Positions 5,534 through 9,842 of a DNA stretch of 9,842 nucleotides are shown here, piece after piece. The stretch covers positions 1 to 9,842 of the forward strand of contig JAKIVW010000063.1 in assembly GCA_022750355.1 (NCBI GenBank), given 5' to 3'. The notes beneath the pieces were generated by a model. The model saw only the letters and a program-made list of their open reading frames with translations, was not told where the DNA came from and did no database searches. Source of the DNA: Thermoplasmata archaeon (GTDB lineage Archaea; Thermoplasmatota; Thermoplasmata; Lutacidiplasmatales; UBA184). Made by a program: the position numbers and the translations under genes. The number at the start of each line of letters is the position of its first letter. Positions within the stretch are counted from its first letter, which is position 1.

Positions 5534-5908
5534 CTACGGGCTCTTTGGGCGGCCCGCACGACCTTTCCGCGAGTGCTTGGAGCCCTTCTGCAGAAGTCGG
5601 TTCTGACGCATCAGCTTCCGTATTTCGGCAATGACGTCGGCCGGGAGCGGAGCTTCAACCCACTCACCGAGGGCCCCTACTCGACGACCGACGATTGGCC
5701 GGAGAGTCTCGTACTGCGCCTTTGTCGCGGCCCTAACGGGTTGCCCTAGAGAGTCGGGCCCCGAGTAATGAGCCGCTTGCCGAGCTCCTTCCCAGAACGG
5801 TAGTGAATTCAGCACGGGTAGCATGGTGGGCAGCTTCTCGCTCAGGTACCGTGCGGCCTCCTCCCGAGATGCCGTCGGCATCTGATTCTCGGCGTGTAGT
5901 GCGGCCAT
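5534..5908 (-). CDS. Hypothetical protein, charged with a basic tail
   Basis: From the ATG at 5908-5906 the protein has 124 residues. A TTG at 5962 would add 18 more, of low-complexity character. The sequence looks genuinely coding: an amphipathic start with MAALHAENQMPTASREEAAR, then YLSEKLPTMLPVLNSLPFWEG, and a central part with YSGPDSLGQPVRAATKAQ followed by YETLRPIV. It ends in a helix (DVIAEIRKLMRQNRLLQK, about 91-108) and a Lys/Arg/Gly/Ser tail resembling an AT-hook or nucleic-acid-binding extension (GRAGRPKSP). I do not recognise the family. No membrane segment or signal peptide is visible. The gene converges on the regulator/effector cassette and its stop is 63 bp from the edge of the right-hand direct repeat. 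CCGCGCGG octamers lie 23 and 62 bp upstream of the ATG; no clear TATA box is visible. Confidence 0.55.
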   Translation of the reverse strand: MAALHAENQMPTASREEAARYLSEKLPTMLPVLNSLPFWEGARQAAHYSGPDSLGQPVRAATKAQYETLRPIVGRRVGALGEWVEAPLPADVIAEIRKLMRQNRLLQKGSKHSRKGRAGRPKSP

Positions 5909-5962
5909 TGCATCGACCTGGTCGGCGCTTCCGCGCGGTATTGGTGCAGTACTGGGTGCCAA

Positions 5963-6446
5963 CTCTAATCCGCGCGGACGCCGCGGTTCTCGGGTTGCAA
6001 CTAAGGTCGGGGGTCCGGCTACCCGCGCGGCTACGCTCGGTCATCGCGGTCAGGTCCTCGTCCCGCGCTGATTGCGGTCACCTTCATCGGCCGCGCGCGT
6101 CCCTCATGAAGGGCGCGGCAGCCCCCACCGCATGCCTTCGAAGAAGTCCACAACGTACCAAACCCCAGTCGCGGAGTTCGTATGATTCTGATTGATGCCA
6201 CATGGTATTCTCTCCCGTAGGCCCGAAGTTGACCTGATGCACGGGGTAACCCCGCCAATCCACGGCCGGGGCCACGAAAAACCTTCGGCATACATCGAGT
6301 CCGACAGCTCTATTCGCTCTCATGCTGTCCAAAGGGCACTTCTAGGTAGAGGGAACATGTCGTCCCCGACGGATGTTTGGGGGGCCGCATGGGCGGAACC
6401 CATCGTGTCGCCGTCCACCCAAGACCTGGCGCCACCTAGTTAACGG
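5963..6446. other. Intergenic region upstream of the surface protein gene
   Basis: About 480 bp with no convincing gene. A forward frame (6192-6443) and several minus frames of 80-100 codons give products without family-like features. The region holds CCGCGCGG octamers at 5970-5977 and 6023-6030, the left copy of the second direct repeat (6044-6111), and a small GGGGT/ACCCC palindrome at 6243-6253. I could not find a good TATA box 25-35 bp before the surface protein ATG, so transcription probably starts further upstream and leaves a longer leader. Confidence 0.45.
6044..6111. repeat. Second direct-repeat family, left copy
   Basis: This copy aligns with 9771-9838 in the same orientation. Shared blocks are TCGCGGTC, then GATTGCGGTCA (6070-6080 and 9798-9808), CATCGGCCGCGCGC (6085-6098 and 9812-9825), TCCCT and TGAAG, with one-base length differences between blocks. 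At its right end this copy can also form a hairpin CCCT/AGGG with an extra CGCG/CGCG stem (about 6095-6117), which is not kept in the other copy. The two copies lie on either side of the surface protein gene. Confidence 0.7.
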
Positions 6447-9400
6447 ATGTTCGCTCCCCGGAGCATGGCATTGCGCCGGCATCCCGTGGCGAACCTGGTG
6501 CACACTCTCATCGGTGGACGGCTTTCAGTTGCGTTCGTGATCGTTCTCCTCCTTGCCGTGGCGACGTCCGGCATCATGGCGAGTCCCGCGGATTCCCGGT
6601 CCGGCTCCCAACTCTCCGATGTTCACCTTCCCGGGGGCGTCCATTCGACCCGCCCCTTAACTAACGATCCGAGGACCGGGGGGCCGTCTCGGACCTTCGG
6701 CCAAGACAGTTTTCAGACCCCTCCCCAATCCGGAGGTTTGACCGTCGCGAGCACCCTAACCTTGTACAACAACACCCTATCTCCGGGAAACGTGCTGTCC
6801 GAGAACGGCTTGGGTCCCGAAGGGGCGGCATTCGACACGGCTCGGGGAGAATTATTCGTCGCAGAAGCGGGAACGGACCTCGTCAGCGTGATTTCCGCAT
6901 CGACCGAACAGGTCGTGGCGAACATTCCGGTCGGCGCCAGCCCGGGGGCGGCTCTCTACGTTCCTTCCAAGGGGCAGATATTCATTGCAGACACTGGTGG
7001 ACAGTCAGTCAGCGTGATCTCCGACTCGACGGACGAAGTCGTGGCCACCATCGGGGTCGGGAACGACCCCTCTGCGTTGGCCTTCGACCCGGTCACGGGG
7101 GATCTTTGCGTAACGAATACATTCTCCGACAACGTGACCGTCATCTCTGTCCAGAACGACACCGCGTTCACGTCGGTCGCGGGGGGCATCTTTCCCAACG
7201 GGATAGTTTACGATAATGGGACTTCCCAATTCTTCGTCACGAGTCCGGACAACTTCACCCTCTTTGTGCTCTCCGCGACGAATCTCCAGGTGGGGGCCTA
7301 CCTTCCGACTGGAAGTGAACCGATCGGGGTGACGTACGATAACTCGACGGGTCAGATCTATGTCGCCAATTCCGGTTCGGGGAACGTGACCGTCATCTCG
7401 GACTCGAGCGACAAGACGGTCGCCAACGTGTCTGTCGGAAGTGGGCCGTACGCCCTCGCTTACGACAGCGACACGGGTGAGATCTATGTTGCGAACCAGG
7501 GTTCGGCGAACATCAGTGTTATCGCGGGGGGGACCGACTCGGTGACCGCGACGGTGCCCGTCGGTTTCAGCCCCCACGCGGTGGCGTTCGACCCGCTCAA
7601 CGGAACGATCTACGTCGCGAACGCGGCATCGAGCAATGTAACCGCAATTTCAGACTCGACCCACTTGGTCCTCCAAAGCATTGTGGTGGGAACCGCGCCG
7701 GTCGCGGTCACCTACGACATTGCAACTCAAGAACTGTTTGTGGCGAACCAGTATTCGAGCAACGTAACAGTCGTAAACGGGACGACAGATCGGGTTCGTG
7801 CCACGGTTCAGGTTGGGTATGATCCATCCTCCCTCGCCGTCGACTCATCAAAGGGGGAAGTGTTTGTAGCGAACGCCGGCTCGGACACCGTCAGCGTGAT
7901 TTCCGAGCACTCCCTCGGGGTTGTTGCGACGATTCCGGTCGGATCGAATCCCGGGGGAATCGCGTTTGATAGTGCAAAGGGAGAGATCTTCGTGGCCAAT
8001 TCAGCGTCGAGCAACGTTAGCATCATTTCGGACAGCACGAACGAGGTTACGGGCAGCATCGCCACTGGCACTTCGAGTTGGCCCCTCGGCGTAGCTTACG
8101 ATTCGGCGAAGGGCGAACTGTTCGTCGTGCGCGACGGCAACGATGATCTGGCGGTCATCTCCGACACGACCAACACGGTCGGGACCCACGTCTCCGTCGG
8201 AACTTCACCAGAGGATGTGGTCTATGACTCGGGAACCGGTGAACTGTATGTCAGCGACGCCGTCTCCGACGACGTCACGGTCGTCTCTGACCAAACCGAC
8301 GCGGTAGTCACGACCATCAATCTCGCGGCGTACCCGATCGGGCTCGCGTACGATCCGTCAGCCGCCGAAGTCTTCGTGACCGACAGTGGCGCGGACGCCA
8401 ACCTCCTCACACCCGGAAATGTTACAGCGATTTCTGACCTCACTCACAGTGTGGTTGCAACCGCGGGGGTCGGCGCCGGCCCCGACGGTATCACTTACAA
8501 CTCCGGTTCAGGAGAGATCGTGGTGGGCAACGAGTACCAGGGTACTCTCTCTCTTCTGCCCATCTTCGCCCCCTCGGTCAACGTGACCGTGACCGAATCC
8601 GGGCTTCCGAGCGGGTCGGAATGGTTCCTCAACGTCACCGGCCAAACGCCCATCGCTTCGTTCGCAGGGACCGCGACGGTTGCTCTACCCAATGGTTCGT
8701 ACGTCTACACCGTTGCCGCGGCGAACAAGCACTTCGAGCCCTCTCCTGCGACTGGGATTTTCATGGTGGAGGGTTTGCCCCTCTCCGAGACCGTGGCTTT
8801 CTCCTTGGTAAAACAGTCTGTGACGTTCTTCGAGACCGGCCTGCCCCCCGGCACCAATTGGTCGGTCCGCCTGAATGCGACCACCGAAAGCTCCAATTCA
8901 CGGAATGCCACATTTACCGAACCGGACGGGACTTACGATTACACCACAAGCACGACCGATTCTGCCTACGAACCTTTGAATTATGCCGGCTCCGTCAGCG
9001 TCGATGGGGCTCCCGTGTTCGTTGATATCGGTTTCATCTCGACGGAGTCTACGATCAACTTTACAGAGACCGGACTACCTATCGGCGCGAATTGGTCCAC
9101 TTCGATTGCCGGCGAGCAGATCGAAACGTCTAACTCCTACATCCTGTTCGGCGAGCTAAACGGGACCTACGCCTATACTGTTGGGGCTGTAACGGGGTTT
9201 GCCGCCGACCCGGCTTCAGGATCCGTCGATGTGAATGGGATGTCTGTCGCCGTGCCTATCTCCTTTGCCGCAATTCAACCGACCACGTACACTGTGACTT
9301 TCGAAGAGTCGGGATTACCTATCGGAACGAACTGGTCCGTCACGCTCGCAGAGAAGACCATCAACTCTACGAACCCAACCATCTCCTTCCAGCAACCGAA

Positions 9401-9689
9401 CGGATCCTTCGCCTACCAGGTCGCGCAGGTTGCCGGCTTCACATTCCACACTCCCGACCCGTCTGTATTCATCTCGGGCACGCCCGTCGAAGTGACGGTC
9501 ACGTTCTCCCCAATCACGACACCGCACACGAGCTCGCCGACGATTGATTATGCGTTACTTGCCCTCGTGTTCGCGGTGTTGGTCCTCGCGGTTGCAATCG
9601 TCCTAGTGTTGTGGCGGCGGAAGCGCCGCCCCGGGGCCGAATCCGGGCCTCCGCCCGCACCAAGTAACGGACCCGGCCCGCCTTCGTAG
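6447..9689 (+). CDS. Large cell-surface protein: 14 YVTN beta-propeller blades, four ESGLP domains, C-terminal membrane anchor
   Basis: The protein has 1080 residues. Residues 21-46 (LIGGRLSVAFVIVLLLAVAT) are a signal peptide or signal anchor. After a Ser/Pro/Thr-rich linker, residues about 120-700 hold roughly 14 units of about 42 residues with the pattern YD...GEIYVAN.GS..VSVISDST..VVATI.VG..P, the YVTN-type propeller blade; 14 units fit two seven-bladed propellers. Four related domains of about 78 residues follow, each opening with a variant of F-x-E-S/T-GLPxGxxWxV (starting near 711, 791, 868 and 947). A single membrane helix (about 1035-1056) precedes the basic, Pro-rich tail WRRKRRPGAESG. 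Many N-x-S/T sequons suggest heavy N-glycosylation. The likely role is adhesion or surface-layer interaction, with the bulk outside the cell; this is inferred from architecture. I chose the first ATG; a second at 6465 is possible. No operon partner is apparent. Confidence 0.85.
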   Translation: MFAPRSMALRRHPVANLVHTLIGGRLSVAFVIVLLLAVATSGIMASPADSRSGSQLSDVHLPGGVHSTRPLTNDPRTGGPSRTFGQDSFQTPPQSGGLTVASTLTLYNNTLSPGNVLSENGLGPEGAAFDTARGELFVAEAGTDLVSVISASTEQVVANIPVGASPGAALYVPSKGQIFIADTGGQSVSVISDSTDEVVATIGVGNDPSALAFDPVTGDLCVTNTFSDNVTVISVQNDTAFTSVAGGIFPNGIVYDNGTSQFFVTSPDNFTLFVLSATNLQVGAYLPTGSEPIGVTYDNSTGQIYVANSGSGNVTVISDSSDKTVANVSVGSGPYALAYDSDTGEIYVANQGSANISVIAGGTDSVTATVPVGFSPHAVAFDPLNGTIYVANAASSNVTAISDSTHLVLQSIVVGTAPVAVTYDIATQELFVANQYSSNVTVVNGTTDRVRATVQVGYDPSSLAVDSSKGEVFVANAGSDTVSVISEHSLGVVATIPVGSNPGGIAFDSAKGEIFVANSASSNVSIISDSTNEVTGSIATGTSSWPLGVAYDSAKGELFVVRDGNDDLAVISDTTNTVGTHVSVGTSPEDVVYDSGTGELYVSDAVSDDVTVVSDQTDAVVTTINLAAYPIGLAYDPSAAEVFVTDSGADANLLTPGNVTAISDLTHSVVATAGVGAGPDGITYNSGSGEIVVGNEYQGTLSLLPIFAPSVNVTVTESGLPSGSEWFLNVTGQTPIASFAGTATVALPNGSYVYTVAAANKHFEPSPATGIFMVEGLPLSETVAFSLVKQSVTFFETGLPPGTNWSVRLNATTESSNSRNATFTEPDGTYDYTTSTTDSAYEPLNYAGSVSVDGAPVFVDIGFISTESTINFTETGLPIGANWSTSIAGEQIETSNSYILFGELNGTYAYTVGAVTGFAADPASGSVDVNGMSVAVPISFAAIQPTTYTVTFEESGLPIGTNWSVTLAEKTINSTNPTISFQQPNGSFAYQVAQVAGFTFHTPDPSVFISGTPVEVTVTFSPITTPHTSSPTIDYALLALVFAVLVLAVAIVLVLWRRKRRPGAESGPPPAPSNGPGPPS

Positions 9690-9747
9690 CCGGGAGCCGG
9701 TCCAGGGCCCGCGGCTGAGGTCACGTTGGACGGACAGTTCCGCCTGG

Positions 9748-9755
9748 TTTTCTCT
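9748..9755 (+). terminator. T-rich tract, possible terminator of the surface protein gene
   Basis: TTTTCTCT lies about 60 bp past the TAG stop and is the only T-rich stretch before the second direct repeat. Archaeal terminators are often short T-runs. There is no supporting hairpin directly upstream. Confidence 0.3.
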
Positions 9756-9770
9756 CGGATTGCGGGCTCC

Positions 9771-9838
9771 TCGCGGTCTTCGTTCGACTCGCGCGCCGAT
9801 TGCGGTCATGCCATCGGCCGCGCGCTCCCTTCTTGAAG
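9771..9838. repeat. Second direct-repeat family, right copy
   Basis: This copy shares with 6044-6111 the blocks TCGCGGTC, GATTGCGGTCA, CATCGGCCGCGCGC, TCCCT and TGAAG in the same order and spacing (within one base). It begins 81 bp after the surface protein stop and ends four bases before the window edge, so its true right boundary may lie outside. Confidence 0.7.
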
Positions 9839-9842
9839 TTCG

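Noticed and set aside
5940..6044. Possible tRNA or structured RNA: the minus frame contains AGSRTPDL, and CCGCGCGG repeats could pair
   Set aside because: The T-loop consensus is absent on both strands and the arms do not fit a cloverleaf. Kept only as an octamer note.
6084..6332. Minus-strand 82-codon frame upstream of the surface protein
   Set aside because: It overlaps the direct repeat, has no promoter and no recognisable pattern.
7005..7577. Long minus-strand frame (190 codons) inside the surface protein gene
   Set aside because: It is the antisense image of tandem 126-bp blade repeats with uniform codon bias, which keeps the opposite frame open.
6800..8560. Regular DNA repetition that could suggest a CRISPR array
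   Set aside because: The period is about 126 bp, in frame, and encodes propeller blades. There are no short identical repeats with unique spacers anywhere in the window.

Overview
The window most likely comes from a moderately GC-rich archaeon of the Thermoplasmatota, probably a soil or sediment lineage. The main clue is a 1080-residue surface protein that joins YVTN-type beta-propeller blades to four copies of an 'ESGLPxGxxWxV' domain and ends in a C-terminal membrane anchor, a design I associate with that phylum. Supporting clues are an aminopeptidase-like gene whose TATA-like box lies so close to its ATG that the mRNA is probably leaderless, a stand-alone EF-Tu domain-2-like protein, and scarce Shine-Dalgarno sequences. 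The assignment is inference; no rRNA or tRNA is present.

Layout. Bases 1-131 hold what looks like the 3' end of a plus-strand gene. Then follow, all on plus, a small four-helix membrane protein (218-643), a two-domain GNAT acetyltransferase (about 789-1598) and an M29/AmpS-like protein (1876-3003) that appears to have lost the family's metal ligands. A mostly non-coding stretch carries hairpins and an AT-rich tract. In it lies a minus-strand gene for a single EF-Tu domain-2-like barrel (3705-3367), followed by about 450 bp with a 12-bp palindrome.

The most interesting part is 4160-5470. A winged-helix regulator gene (4398-4772) overlaps an unrecognised 197-residue protein (4757-5350) whose strand/helix pattern suggests a Rossmann-like fold, possibly TIR/nucleoside-deoxyribosyltransferase-like. 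A perfect 11-bp inverted repeat lies between the TATA-like box and the regulator's start codon and includes its ribosome binding site, so it is a good candidate for an autoregulatory operator. The two-gene unit is bracketed by imperfect direct repeats of about 100-120 bp, each ending in the same GC-rich hairpin with a GCGA (GNRA) loop. This looks like a mobile or modular regulator/effector cassette.

A minus-strand hypothetical gene (5908-5534) converges on the cassette. After about 480 bp of non-coding DNA comes the surface protein (6447-9689). A second, unrelated repeat family of about 68 bp lies on both sides of it (6044-6111 and 9771-9838).

Beyond the regulator/effector pair I see no operon. 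The other genes look independently transcribed, and the spacers hold an unusual density of inverted and direct repeats.
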